Shown here piece after piece: positions 1 through 10,170 of a DNA stretch of 64,000 nt. Where the stretch lies: NCBI GenBank assembly GCA_030180135.1, contig CM058230.1:11285082-11349081 (forward strand), written 5' to 3'. A program made the position numbers and the translations under genes. Every line of letters starts with the position of its first letter. Within the stretch, counting starts at the first letter, position 1. The DNA comes from Orychophragmus violaceus. Its lineage: Eukaryota > Streptophyta > Magnoliopsida > Brassicales > Brassicaceae. The notes beneath the pieces were generated by a model, which ran no database searches, had not been told where the DNA came from, and saw only the letters and a program-made list of their open reading frames with translations.

Positions 1-360
1 TAAACTAATTGTATATTGTTTGTTAAGCTTGAAATTTTTTATGGGTAGAAAATCCAACTGTAATTTTAGCTGTTTTTTCAGTCATATAAACACATATGCA
101 ATTAATACAGAAGTTGACATCTATTAATTCAGTCATATAAAATTTTTTCAGTCATATAAACAGTCGTAATGCAGAAGATGGACATGGACTTGAAGATACA
201 ACCTCTTTTGCTTTTTTATCTTATGTTACTTGATCTTTTGTTAGTTAAGCTATTTCTTTTTATCTCTTTCATAATAATCTTTTACTACTATATCATGACA
301 TATTATCTTTTGCTATTATATTTTTGTGTGAAAAATGTAAACTCTAAAAAATTTAGTTAA
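1..360. other. AT-rich intergenic DNA, no gene seen
   Basis: No credible coding region is seen. A short motif (CAGTCATATAAA) occurs three times, at about 79-90, 130-141 and 149-160. The 63-codon open frame at 169-360 is hydrophobic, low-complexity and resembles nothing I recognise. Confidence 0.6.
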
Positions 361-525
361 ATTCCATATCAGATCCGGATATCCGTGGATATCCGAAAAC
401 CGGATATCCGGAACAAGCGGATCCGGATCCGGATAATCATATTGCATATCCAGTGAAACCGGATCTGGATCCGAATACCTCAAAAAAGCCGGATATCCGG
501 ATCCGTCCCAGGCCTAATACATGGT
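361..525. repeat. GGATATCC-rich dispersed repeat, copy 1
   Basis: The segment is dominated by GGATATCCG and GGATCCGGAT words. It ends in a CGTCCCAGGCCTA block, which is GGCCTGGGACGG on the other strand. The same arrangement recurs at 10,826-10,990, and a diverged relative lies near 45,550. It looks like a transposon-derived dispersed repeat of Brassicaceae; the family is not known to me. In the two IGMT-linked copies it sits at different positions relative to the shared upstream sequence, so the insertions were probably independent. Confidence 0.6.
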
Positions 526-544
526 CTTAGCCTCCTATTTCTTA

Positions 545-1290
545 TTTAATTTAAACTAATAGTACTGTTGGCGTGCCGGTCTATTTAGCTGGCTGAATAG
601 TCTCTCTAAGTAAGAGCCACTCGTGGCGGCTGAAACAGTCAAATCTTTGTTTCAAGTCAGTTGTTTTTAAGTCAATGTTCAAAGGAGAGATTCACCTTAA
701 TTTAATAGTATAATAAATTAAAATATCTGTTTTCCTTTTGTTTTTTGTTCTTCAATTCTGATCGACATAATGTTATAATATATACTCAATAATACGCAGA
801 GCTGCCACTTGATCAGAACGATGGCGACATAGGAAGGGCAATCTTCAGTTATATTTTCTTAGTAAATCAAATACGTTTAAATTTGGACCCAAGTGAGTGT
901 AACATCACGATTGACCTTAATGTATGGCCTCCATCATGAATTGTCTTCCAGGAAGGTCACAAGTGTTTAGATTGTCAAACGTCATTAACTATATTATCTA
1001 GGACTAAGTGATCAGAATATAAGTTAGGGTTAACTACACCAATTAACACCTGATTTTTTTTTGTTTAAAAATTAGCCATATAATGGACTAATTTAAATAA
1101 ATTATAAAGGTGTTACGTGTCCGACCGAATCTGCCTTTGTTTTTGCATTGTTATATACGGTGTTAGGTTAGGCGATGAGTGGTTAAGGATAGGAAAGTTG
1201 CATATTTCTTATGCAAAAAGATAATAACTCAAATAAATGACATAACAACAAAACAAGCTCTATTTTTCATTTTCCTCCAAAACCATGCGA
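545..1290 (-). repeat. Duplicated IGMT upstream region, leftmost copy
   Basis: By eye, 545-1115 aligns with 9,535-10,170 and 1140-1290 aligns with 11,160-11,290. Those are the sequences upstream of the two intact minus-strand IGMT genes. Shared blocks include GGCTGAATAGTC, AGTGTAACATCAC, TATGGCCTCCATC and AGGAAGGTCACA, all in the same order. This segment would lie upstream of a further IGMT copy to the left, but the expected coding sequence near 350 is absent. The gene was therefore deleted, displaced, or lies outside the window. Confidence 0.7.
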
Positions 1291-1496
1291 GCATGGTTAT
1301 TTAGTGGTTTTGTTTCAAATTTATACATATGATTTAATCTATTGTAATTCTTTTTTACTTATCTTAATTATAACTTATACAATTCAACCTTATCAATTAT
1401 TTGAAGACATGATACACATCTGGCCTCAATTATTTTGTTATGAACATAAAATGCATGATACGAACGTAGAAAACACTATAATATGATTGGGTTCGA

Positions 1497-1683
1497 GTGC
1501 ATCAGCGTAGAAATCGAGTTTCGAAGACACCTAGCTCGAGGGAGGCCTTGAGAAACATTGGAAAGGCGACAGCTTTAGCTAGCTTCACCGCCTATCAAAC
1601 CCAACTCATTATCATCATCAATAACAACTTGAGTTTTAGGGTTGAATCGAGCTTAAGATTTCTCCCAAAGGGGTATTTCTATT
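1497..1683 (-). pseudogene. IGMT exon 1 relic
   Basis: Read on the minus strand, this matches the 5' half of exon 1 of the intact IGMT copies at 12,780-12,963 and 9,150-9,333. It includes the run CACCTAGCTCGAGGGAGG shared exactly (as written on +) with the 11.6-13.0 kb copy. About 62 codons remain. The start codon is lost, substitutions and small indels are frequent, and exons 2 and 3 are not found nearby. It is best read as a decayed third member of the tandem methyltransferase array. It is non-functional, because the SAM-binding half is missing. Confidence 0.75.
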
Positions 1684-1724
1684 CTTTCTTTCTTCTTATT
1701 CACGGCAGTGTGCTTTTTTCTTAG

Positions 1725-2045
1725 TAGTTTTGGGATAATGATTTAGTATAATTATGATTTGGTTCCGACTACAAAGGAACTGGCCAAGCGAACAAAATAT
1801 CGTTTATTTAGAGACAATTAAATTAGTATTGTTGGAATGCTTTAAACGAATGGCGGATTTTGTTTCATCCCATAATGTAAATGTTACTACTTACTGAGTT
1901 ACTGTATAGAGTTGCCGAGAAAATCTCAAACTATGTATGAGTAGGGCTTAGTCAAGAACGACGACAGTCCTCGTTTGACCACAACCCGACAATAAACTAA
2001 TAACATTATATATTAACTATATCCCTTGGACACAATACAACCAAC
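1725..2045. other. Intergenic, nothing recognised
   Basis: This AT-rich stretch lies between the IGMT relic and the LINE target site. No coding frame, RNA gene or repeat is recognised. Confidence 0.5.
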
Positions 2046-2211
2046 GATGCCCCCTTATATTTTTTTTTAAAAGGCTTTCATTAAATTAAAAGTTGAAGGA
2101 AACATTTTACAAAAGACAGAGGATTAAAGAAAGAAGAAAGAGGACTCTTGTTTTTTCACAGACGATGAAAAGCAGAGTAAGGGAGTAGAAATTTAAAGAC
2201 AGGCCATCTTG

Positions 2212-2608
2212 CTACCGAGAAGACCAGAATTGAAGTAGGTCTTCACCCCACTTTGAGCCATTGATCTTCAAAGCCTTCGACTTGAGCTTAACATCTCTGA
2301 AAACTTTGGTCATAATTACTCCATAAGGAACAGAAACTCCAGAATGGAATCTCTCATTTCTTTCCTTCCACAGATTATAAATAATAGCTTGCCATAGCTG
2401 TGTTAGAGCCAGAGACGAAATCTTGTCATGAGATGGAGATTGCAGCCAATCTATAACCTCATTCCATTCGTTAGGCAGAGTAGAAATATGCAACCTAGAG
2501 CAAGCAGTTCTCCAAAGAGTAGACGAGTATTCACATCTGAAGAACAGATGATTTCTGGATTCTTCAAACAGACCACAAAGCAGGCAGGTAGGCTCAACAT
2601 CACAGCCC
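2212..2608 (-). pseudogene. LINE reverse transcriptase C-terminal fragment (zf-RVT type)
   Basis: The minus-strand frame encodes the C-terminal zinc-binding region typical of plant LINE reverse transcriptases. A Cys-x2-Cys pair is followed by a His and Cys in an NHLFFRC context, then the characteristic LWKERNERFHSG stretch, ending at a stop at 2212. The frame continues across the Copia insertion: 7653-7696 on the far side joins in frame once the element and one copy of its 5-bp duplication are discounted. Only a tail of the protein exists, so it cannot act in retrotransposition. Confidence 0.8.
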
Positions 2609-3032
2609 TATCAACACCAACAAGCAAAACGACGGCGCTTCTATACTTGGAAAGCCTCCTTTGGGCTTGAAGATGCTAAGGCCCATCTCTGAATCGACTG
2701 GACTTCCAAAAGCGACAAAGCTAAGCCCATCAAAGCCAGCTCAACGTTCTGCAACGGCTATGTCTTCTCTCCCTCTGCAACAAGACAAAACCAGGGATCA
2801 AGATAAGAAGGGAGCGGAGCTGCTGACTGTGCAACGTACGACGACGGTCAATACCGTCAATAGATTTGCGGTTTTACAATCAGAATATGCTGATTAAGAT
2901 GCTTTGTAAAAGATGCTATTAGGGCTGTCACTATGCTTTATAAAAGCAAGTGTAATAACGATTGTAAAGATAAGTTGAGAATCAATAAAATCAATCTTCT
3001 TCATTTTCTCTGAAGTATTGCTTCAATCTTCA
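2609..3032 (+). repeat. Copia 5' LTR
   Basis: Starts TATCAACACC and ends CAATCTTCA. It holds a TATA-like TTTATAAAAG at about 2938-2947 and AATAAA near 2984. These probably mark the U3/R promoter and the polyadenylation signal. Confidence 0.95.
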
Positions 3033-3044
3033 TGGTATCAGAGC
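3033..3044 (+). promoter_or_regulatory. Copia primer binding site (initiator tRNA-Met)
   Basis: TGGTATCAGAGC immediately follows the LTR and is the usual plant Copia primer site complementary to the 3' end of initiator tRNA-Met. The polyprotein ATG begins two bases later. Confidence 0.9.
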
Positions 3045-3045
3045 C

Positions 3046-6000
3046 ATGGAGACTAACGATCCTTCTCCTCCTTCTCTAAACATTCTTCACTGCATCACTG
3101 TCAAGCTCACTGAGCAAAATCATCCCTTTTGGAAACGACAGTTCCAAGCTTTCTTGAGTGGCCAGGGTTTACTTGGTTTTGCTGATGGCTCTTCTAAACC
3201 ACCACCTTCTTCTATCTTATCAGCTCCTACTATCAATGGGACCACTACTCCAGTGCCTAATCCTGAATATACTCTCTGGGCACAAACTGATCAGGTTGTG
3301 CAGTCGTGGCTCTTAGGATCTGTTTCCGAATCCATTCAGAGCATTATCATCCACTGCACCACTGCTCATGACATTTGGCTTACTCTTGACCGCCACTTCA
3401 ACAGACCATCAAACTCCAGGCTGTTCGAGTTACAACATAAGCTTCAAACGATGGTGAAAGCTGGCAAAACGATGACTGAGTACCTTCAGGAGATCAAGAC
3501 TCTCAACGATCAACTTAGCTCCATTGGTAATCCTCTTTCTGAAACGATGAAGATCTTTTCTGCTCTTCGAGGTCTTGGTCGTGACTACGAGCCTATCAAA
3601 ACAACCATTGAGCATGCTATGGATACTACCTCACCTCCTACGTTTGAAGACGTGATTCCCAAGCTTACTGCTTTTGATGATCGGATGCAGAGTTATACCA
3701 GTGGTGACGATGTTACTCATCATCTCGCCTTTCAAACTGCTCGTGCTTCAGCTTACAATGACTCCTACAACAGAGGACGAGGTCAATCTAACAGAAGGTT
3801 TGGCAGTAATCGAGGTCGCGGTTCTTTCTCTACTAGAGGTCGTGGCTTTTATCAACAAATATCCTCTCCTTCCGACTCTGGTGACCGTCCTGTGTGTCAG
3901 ATCTGTGGTAAGACTGGTCATCCGGCCCTGCGCTGTTGGCACAGGTTCAACCACAGCTATCAGGCTGAAGATATTCCACTTGCTATGGCTGCTATGAGGA
4001 TCACTGATATCACAGATCAAACCGGCAATGAGTGGTATCCTGATTCCGGCGCCACTTCTCATGTCACAAGCTCACCTCACCATCTCGCTCATTCTCAGGT
4101 CTACAGGGGAAATGACTCTGTTCTTGTGGGTGATGGTAATTTCTTGCCTATTACACATGTTGGATCCGTTGATATCCCATCTACTTCAGGTACTCTTCCT
4201 CTCAGAGAAGTGTTGGTTTGTCCAGATATTGCTAAATCTTTACTATCTGTCTCAAAGCTCACCTCAGATTATCCATGTTCCTTTAAGTTTGATTCTTCTG
4301 GTGTTCGTGTTAAGGACAAATTCACAAAGCAGCTTCTGAGTCTAGGAAGGCTGCATAATGGACTTTATGTTCTTGAGGATCCCAAGCCACGAGTCTTCTA
4401 TTCAAACCGGCAAGTCTCTACAAGTGATGATGTTTGGCATAGAAGGTTGGGTCATCCTCATGCTCAAGTTCTGCAACATCTCGTGTCTATCAAGTCTATT
4501 TGCGTCAATAAGAGTACCAAGAAAATGTGTGAACCATGTCAACTTGGGAAGAGTAGTCATTTACCTTTTGGTGTTTCTAGCTTTGTAGCATCTAAACCTC
4601 TTGAGAGGATTCATTGTGACCTATGGGGTCCTTATCCTGTTGATTCTAATCAAGGTTTCAGATTTTATGTAGTCTTCATTGATAACTACTCTCGCTTCTG
4701 TTGGTTTTATCCATTAAAGTGCAAGTCTGATTTCTTTCCAACCTTCATCAAGTTTCAGAAACTAGTTGAAACTATGTTATCTTCCAAAATCACCATCTTT
4801 CAATGTGATGGTGGTGGAGAATTTATGAGCAACAAGTTCATTCATCACTTGGAACAATGTGGTATACAGCAATTTGTGTCTTGCCCCTACACGCCTCAAC
4901 AAAATGGCCTCGCTGAACGTAAGCACCGGCATCTCACTGAGTTGGGTCTGACCATGTTGTTTCAAGCAAAGGTCCCTCACAAATATTGGGTGGAGGCCTT
5001 CTATACCTCCAACTATCTCAGTAATATTCTGCCTTCATCTGTCTTGGATCATCATAAGAGTCCTTTTGAGGTTTTGTTTGGTAAAGCTCCTGATTACACA
5101 GCTTTACGCACATTTGGTTGCTCATGTTATCCAACCTTGCGAGATTATGCTAGCAACAAATTTGATCCTCGTTCTCTGCATTGTGTCTTTCTTGGATATA
5201 ATGATCGATATAGAGGATATCGGTGCTTGTATCCTCCTACAGGCAGAGTATTTATCACACACCATGTCTTGTTTGATGAGCTCAGTTTCCCTTTCTCTGA
5301 TGTATATCAACGTTATCATCCTTCTGCTACGACAGCGACTTTATCAGCTTGGCAGAAGAGCTTTATTCACTCTTCGCCTGTTTCAACTGAGGATCAGTCT
5401 CCTTCTCTGGTCTCTCTTCCAGTTGTTCACTTGCCATCATCTGTTCCTGTGGTTCCTGCAGTTGCTCAGTCCCCTCAACACTCTGATCAGTCCACCACTA
5501 CAAATGATGCTGGTGGCTCTGCTTCACCAGATATTCAGATTCCTGTGTCTTCATCTCACGCTAGAGTCTCTAGACCATCTGTGGTCCCTCAACACCCTAT
5601 GGTTACTAGAGCTAAGGATGGAATATCCAAACCAAATCCTAAATACATTTTGCTCACTGATAAGATGGCCTTTCCTGAGCCTAAAACAGTGAGACAAGCT
5701 CTCAAGCACTCCGGTTGGCATGCAGCAATGGTGGAAGAATTAACAAATTGTTCTGACACTAATACATGGTCTCTAGTGCCTGCTGCATCTGATATGAACG
5801 TTCTTGGAAGCAAATGGGTTTTCAGGACTAAGCTTCGCTCTGATGGGACTCTGGACAAGTTAAAGGCGCGTCTGGTGGCCCAAGGTTTCAATCAAGAAGA
5901 AGGGATTGACTACCTCGAAACCTACAGTCCTGTTGTTCGTACTGCTACAGTAAGGATTGTGTTACATCTTGCTACTATCAATGGTTGGAAAGTAAGACAA

Positions 6001-7512
6001 ATGGATGTTCGAAATGCTTTTTTACATGGTGAACTCACTGAAACCGTGTATATGAAGCAACCGGCTGGCTTCGTGGATACAATGAAACCAGATCATGTAT
6101 GTCTATTACACAAGCCTCTCTATGGGCTTAAACAGTCCCCACGAGCCTGGTTCAACAAGTTTAGCACTTTTCTTCTTGAATTCGGGTTTGTCTGCAGTAT
6201 TAAAGATCCTTCTCTCTTTATTTACTGTCATGATAAGGATATCATCATGCTACTCTTATATGTAGATGATATGGCAATCACAGGCACTGACTCACCTACT
6301 TTAACCAAGCTACTTGCTGCGTTAAATGTCCAGTTCAGGATGAAAGATCTTGGTGATTTACATTACTTCTTGGGAATACAGGCCACTTTTCATTCCTCGG
6401 GTCTGTTCCTGTCTCAGCAACAATACGCAGAAGACTTGTTGGCTGTTGCTTCCATGACTGACTGTGCCTCAGTCCCAACTCCGCTTCCTCTACAGTTGAA
6501 CAGAGTTGCTTCCCAAGATGAAGTCTTCGATAATCCTTCTTACTTTCGAAGTCTTGCGGGTAAGCTTCAGTATCTTACTTTAACTCGACCTGACATACAA
6601 TTTGCTGTTAATCATGTATGTCAGAAGATGCATGAGCCTTCAGTCTCTGATTTCAACAACCTCAAGCGGATTCTCAAGTATATTAGAGGAACCACGGCCA
6701 TGGGAGTGAGTTTTGTCCGGGATACAGACTCAACACTTCGAGCTTACAGTGATAGTGACTGGGCTGGATGTCCAACCACACGGCGCTCTACTGGTGGCTA
6801 CTGCACGTTCTTAGGCCAGAATCTGATCTCCTGGTCATCCAAGAAGCAACCGACGGTGTCAAAGAGCTCAACTGAGGCTGAATATCGGTCTTTATCTGAA
6901 ACTGCCTCTGAGTTAACATGGATCAGCATCGTTCTTAAGGAACTTCATGTCCCCTTACCTCTCACTCCGGAGCTCTATGGAGATAATCTTTCATCAGTGT
7001 ACTTGACTGCTAATCCAGCCTTTCATAAGCGGACTAAACATTTTGAAACGGACTATCATTATGTTCGTGAGCGTGTAGCATTGGGTGCATTGGTCGTTAA
7101 GCACATCCCTGCTAAGCTACAGTTGGCTGATATCTTTACCAAGAGCTTGCCTATTCAGCCTTTCGCGGAGCTACGCTTCAAACTTGGAGTTGATGTTCCA
7201 CCCACCTCAAGTTTGAGAGGGGGTATCAACACCAACAAGCAAAACGACGGCGCTTCTATACTTGGAAAGCCTCCTTTGGGCTTGAAGATGCTAAGGCCCA
7301 TCTCTGAATCGACTGGACTTCCAAAAGCGACAAAGCTAAGCCCATCAAAGCCAGCTCAACGTTCTGCAACGGCTATGTCTTCTCTCCCTCTGCAACAAGA
7401 CAAAACCAGGGATCAAGATAAGAAGGGAGCGGAGCTGCTGACTGTGCAACGTACGACGACGGTCAATACCGTCAATAGATTTGCGGTTTTACAATCAGAA
7501 TATGCTGATTAA
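3046..7512 (+). CDS. Copia gag-pol polyprotein, intact
   Basis: A single frame of 1,488 codons. Visible in order: a UBN2/gag-like region in the first 200 residues; an RG-rich stretch and zinc knuckle (C-x2-C-x4-H-x4-C) near 284-297; an aspartic protease site DSGATSH near 331; GAG-pre-integrase WHRRLGHPH near 463; integrase with the D, D, E residues near 525, 588 and 623 (CDGGGEF, NGLAERKH); reverse transcriptase with YVDDM near 1072; and RNase H ending in ADIFTKSLP near 1361. The product would encapsidate, copy and integrate the element RNA. Oddly, there is no stop before the polypurine tract: the frame crosses it and adds about 96 codons read from the 3' LTR. No internal stop or frameshift is seen. 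Confidence 0.95.
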   Translation: METNDPSPPSLNILHCITVKLTEQNHPFWKRQFQAFLSGQGLLGFADGSSKPPPSSILSAPTINGTTTPVPNPEYTLWAQTDQVVQSWLLGSVSESIQSIIIHCTTAHDIWLTLDRHFNRPSNSRLFELQHKLQTMVKAGKTMTEYLQEIKTLNDQLSSIGNPLSETMKIFSALRGLGRDYEPIKTTIEHAMDTTSPPTFEDVIPKLTAFDDRMQSYTSGDDVTHHLAFQTARASAYNDSYNRGRGQSNRRFGSNRGRGSFSTRGRGFYQQISSPSDSGDRPVCQICGKTGHPALRCWHRFNHSYQAEDIPLAMAAMRITDITDQTGNEWYPDSGATSHVTSSPHHLAHSQVYRGNDSVLVGDGNFLPITHVGSVDIPSTSGTLPLREVLVCPDIAKSLLSVSKLTSDYPCSFKFDSSGVRVKDKFTKQLLSLGRLHNGLYVLEDPKPRVFYSNRQVSTSDDVWHRRLGHPHAQVLQHLVSIKSICVNKSTKKMCEPCQLGKSSHLPFGVSSFVASKPLERIHCDLWGPYPVDSNQGFRFYVVFIDNYSRFCWFYPLKCKSDFFPTFIKFQKLVETMLSSKITIFQCDGGGEFMSNKFIHHLEQCGIQQFVSCPYTPQQNGLAERKHRHLTELGLTMLFQAKVPHKYWVEAFYTSNYLSNILPSSVLDHHKSPFEVLFGKAPDYTALRTFGCSCYPTLRDYASNKFDPRSLHCVFLGYNDRYRGYRCLYPPTGRVFITHHVLFDELSFPFSDVYQRYHPSATTATLSAWQKSFIHSSPVSTEDQSPSLVSLPVVHLPSSVPVVPAVAQSPQHSDQSTTTNDAGGSASPDIQIPVSSSHARVSRPSVVPQHPMVTRAKDGISKPNPKYILLTDKMAFPEPKTVRQALKHSGWHAAMVEELTNCSDTNTWSLVPAASDMNVLGSKWVFRTKLRSDGTLDKLKARLVAQGFNQEEGIDYLETYSPVVRTATVRIVLHLATINGWKVRQMDVRNAFLHGELTETVYMKQPAGFVDTMKPDHVCLLHKPLYGLKQSPRAWFNKFSTFLLEFGFVCSIKDPSLFIYCHDKDIIMLLLYVDDMAITGTDSPTLTKLLAALNVQFRMKDLGDLHYFLGIQATFHSSGLFLSQQQYAEDLLAVASMTDCASVPTPLPLQLNRVASQDEVFDNPSYFRSLAGKLQYLTLTRPDIQFAVNHVCQKMHEPSVSDFNNLKRILKYIRGTTAMGVSFVRDTDSTLRAYSDSDWAGCPTTRRSTGGYCTFLGQNLISWSSKKQPTVSKSSTEAEYRSLSETASELTWISIVLKELHVPLPLTPELYGDNLSSVYLTANPAFHKRTKHFETDYHYVRERVALGALVVKHIPAKLQLADIFTKSLPIQPFAELRFKLGVDVPPTSSLRGGINTNKQNDGASILGKPPLGLKMLRPISESTGLPKATKLSPSKPAQRSATAMSSLPLQQDKTRDQDKKGAELLTVQRTTTVNTVNRFAVLQSEYAD
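7212..7223 (+). promoter_or_regulatory. Copia polypurine tract
   Basis: TTGAGAGGGGG lies directly before the 3' LTR and would prime plus-strand synthesis. It is also coding, because the polyprotein frame runs through it. Confidence 0.85.
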
Positions 7513-7647
7513 GATGCTTTGTAAAAGATGCTATTAGGGCTGTCACTATGCTTTATAAAAGCAAGTGTAATAACGATTGTAAAGATAAGTTGAGAATCAA
7601 TAAAATCAATCTTCTTCATTTTCTCTGAAGTATTGCTTCAATCTTCA
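7224..7647 (+). repeat. Copia 3' LTR
   Basis: Matches the 5' LTR at every base compared by eye over 424 bp. It is followed by the target-site duplication AGCCC. Confidence 0.95.
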
Positions 7648-7710
7648 AGCCCCAAGCAATCATTCTATCCAGAGTTACATTACGATTTAGCATAAAGATG
7701 CCCCCTTATA

Positions 7711-8052
7711 ATTATTATGATTGGATGATATCAAACTGGATAAGCTTTTGGATCGGATGAGTTTAACAATTTTAAGATTTTCATTCTAAATTATAAATTC
7801 GATATATACATAAATAATCATTCTAAATAAATTATGATTTAGTAGGTTTTTCTTGTGTACGTAAAAAACCTATAAAACTACTGATCTGTAATTATATATA
7901 TATATGTATATAGTCTGACTATTTGATTCATGGTTCTGGATATTAAATATTATTTTGTAAAGAATATAATATCATTACATAGCTTAGCTTTTTGGCATAT
8001 TATAAAGAAAAGAATTGAGACATACATAAAATTAATCACTAATTTAAAAATT
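7711..8052. other. Intergenic, 3' flank of IGMT copy A
   Basis: AT-rich DNA with a short TA run near 7895. It probably carries the 3' UTR and polyadenylation region of the minus-strand methyltransferase. No other feature is seen. Confidence 0.5.
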
Positions 8053-9333
8053 TCATTTAGAGAACTCAATAACCCAGCAGTGATAAGCTTGGCAAACGAA
8101 TTTGCAATGGGTGAAGCCCGATTCCGCGGCTAAAGCTTCAAACTCAGCTCGTGACCTCTCTTTTCCACCGGAACATTGTGTGAACATTAACATATCCATG
8201 TCAAATGCAATGTTCGCATTGATGTCTCCACTCTCAGCACCATCAGGAGTGACTAGCTCTATGACAACCACTTTACCATTTTCAGGAAGTGATTTCCAGC
8301 AGTTTTTAAGAATCTTTACACAGTCTTCGTCGGTCCAATCATGAAGTATACGCTGTAAATTCAAATATAATAAAAATTAAGTACAAATTACTACATACAT
8401 ACACTTCGAAAAAGATAAGAGAGTTATCAAACATACTTTCAAGATCATGGCATCTCCGGTTGGAACGTCCACAAACATATCTCCAGCGACATGTTCCACC
8501 CCAGGGTAGGAAGGTGCTTGTGCCAAGGCACATGTCAGATCAAAATTAATACCTTTAATATTGGGATACTTGGAAGTTACAACACCAAGGGTGTTACCAA
8601 CACCTCCTCCCACATCAACTAAAACATTTACACCTTTGAAGCCTTGGTAAACTTCAAGAGCCTTCTTTACGACAGCTATGGTGAATCCGGTCTGGTTAAA
8701 TAACTTGCTGAATCTCTCATCTGTCCCCATATAGTCGAATAGTTTCATGCCACCATGTGCGCGGCCAAATGCATCTCCTCCTTCTAGCACTACATCTTTC
8801 AATTGTGCCCTGAAAAAATGCATATCAATGACCGTAAGATTTATTGTATTTAAATTGAATATTGTTTAGAAGTTCCATCGATGAATAAGAAATTACCAGG
8901 TATTAAGGAAGACACTGTCAAAATTGACAATGACTTGAGAAGCTAAGGATCCCATATCTTGAATATTATTTTTCAAGAAGAACCTACATATTGGCTCTGC
9001 TCTATAGACTCTCTTGCCCTTTCCGGCTTGGACCGTACCACACTTGACCATGGAATAGCTAGCGAGTAGACGAAGCATCCTGTCCAACAAAACCGGCGCC
9101 TCAGGGTTACGTGGCGTAGTTGGTAGCCTACTCGCTATCTCAGATGGTGAGAGGAACACAGAGGCAGCGTAGAGAGTGTCAAAGACACCGAGCTCAAGGG
9201 CAGCTTTGAGAACCATCGGAAAGGCGGCAGCATTGGCTAGTCTCACGGCCATCAAACCCAACTCATTATCATCATCAATAGCAATTTGAGTTGTGGGGTT
9301 AGAGCTTAAGGTTTCTTCAAATAGAATTCCCAT
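8053..9333 (-). CDS. IGMT: Indole glucosinolate O-methyltransferase-like, copy A
   Basis: Three exons on the minus strand with GT/AG junctions: 8897-9333, 8437-8809 and 8053-8352, together 370 codons including the stop. The N-terminal half is the plant O-methyltransferase dimerisation domain (LGLMAVRLANAAAFPMV). The second exon carries the SAM-binding glycine motif LVDVGGGVGNT. The third begins RILHDWTDEDC, with the catalytic histidine of the caffeate-type family. In Arabidopsis the closest proteins I know, IGMT1-4, methylate hydroxy-indol-3-ylmethyl glucosinolates to the methoxy forms in the cytosol; substrate here is inferred from that similarity. Compared with copy B it lacks a few residues after LYA (about residue 57). 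No disabling change is visible. Confidence 0.92.
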
Positions 9334-9534
9334 TTTTTTTCTTTATTCTCTTTCTTTATTTCTTCTCCTTCAAGGTACCTTGGTGATACACTGATCAGAA
9401 GCGAGAGAGTGTGTATTTGTTTCTTCTATGCAGTGTTGAGGATGATGAATTAATGGATCTTGGTTTCTCCTTTTTATAGCCAAGGCTTAGCCGCCTTTTT
9501 CTTTATGTAATTTAATTTATTTTATAATTTATTT

Positions 9535-10170
9535 ATATTGTCGGCTTGCCGATCCATTTGGCTGGCTGAATAGTCATAGTCTCTATGTGGAAAAGTAAGA
9601 GCCCGTTCTGGCGGCTAAAATACTTAGATGTTGTTTTAAGGTAGTTGGTATATTTTTTTCCATTTGGTAGAAGTCAAGCCACTAATTTCATCACTAAGAT
9701 AAACCAAGTGACTATATAAGTCCATTTTATATATGATCGCAGATTAACATCACTTACAGAAGAAAAAAACTTAGTAATTATCTATTTTGTTTTGTATTTC
9801 GTTCTTCAAAGTTGACTAAAACATAATAATATTATAGTACTCAGACAGAGACATGCACAACTCCAACTTGATTAGGACGACTGTGACTAAGGAAGGTGGC
9901 AATAACATGGATCGAAGGGAGTGTAACATCACAACTGTCCTTTATGGCCTCCATCTTAAATTGTCTCTGTCCTTCTCCTTCTAGGAAGGTCACATATTGT
10001 TGTCAAACTTCATTAATTATACCATATTGGACTCAGTCAGCATATACTTTAGGTATCAGGGTTAATTAGTCCAATGACCATAACAAAATTGATTTTTTGT
10101 TTGTTTGACTTTGATGTAACCATATAAAAGAACCAATTTAAGTTACATATTAAGTTGTTAAGAGCATCTC
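9535..10170 (-). repeat. Duplicated IGMT upstream region, middle copy
   Basis: This sequence, starting about 200 bp upstream of the copy A start codon, aligns with 545-1115. Its proximal part also aligns with 13,155-13,300 (GGCTGAATAGTC, AAAAGTAAGA, GGCGGCTAAAAT-like blocks). It records the tandem duplication that built the gene array. Its distal portion resumes at 11,160-11,290 after later insertions. Confidence 0.7.

Larger units (their letters stand above)
2609..7647 (+). mobile_element. Complete Ty1/Copia retrotransposon
   Basis: LTRs at 2609-3032 and 7224-7647 are both 424 bp and identical by eye. They are flanked by the 5-bp duplication AGCCC (2604-2608 and 7648-7652). A primer binding site matching initiator tRNA-Met (TGGTATCAGAGC) follows the 5' LTR. 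A polypurine tract (TTGAGAGGGGG) precedes the 3' LTR. The internal region is one long open frame. The LTRs start TA and end CA rather than TG...CA, a non-canonical form known in some Copia elements. All parts needed for transposition look intact, so this is a very recent and possibly autonomous copy. Domain order GAG-PR-INT-RT-RH confirms Copia; assignment to the Ale-like lineage is inference. Confidence 0.95.
2060..7696 (-). mobile_element. 5'-truncated LINE, split by a Copia insertion
   Basis: A 14-bp direct repeat, GATGCCCCCTTATA, occurs at 2046-2059 and 7697-7710 and brackets the element as its target-site duplication. Inside the left copy a run of nine T (2060-2068) is the poly(A) tail on the minus strand. 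LINE sequence is 2060-2608 plus 7653-7696, about 590 bp, so the copy is heavily 5'-truncated. It retains only the C-terminal zinc-finger part of the reverse transcriptase ORF and a 3' UTR of about 150 bp. The Copia element at 2609-7647 is a later insertion. Confidence 0.85.
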
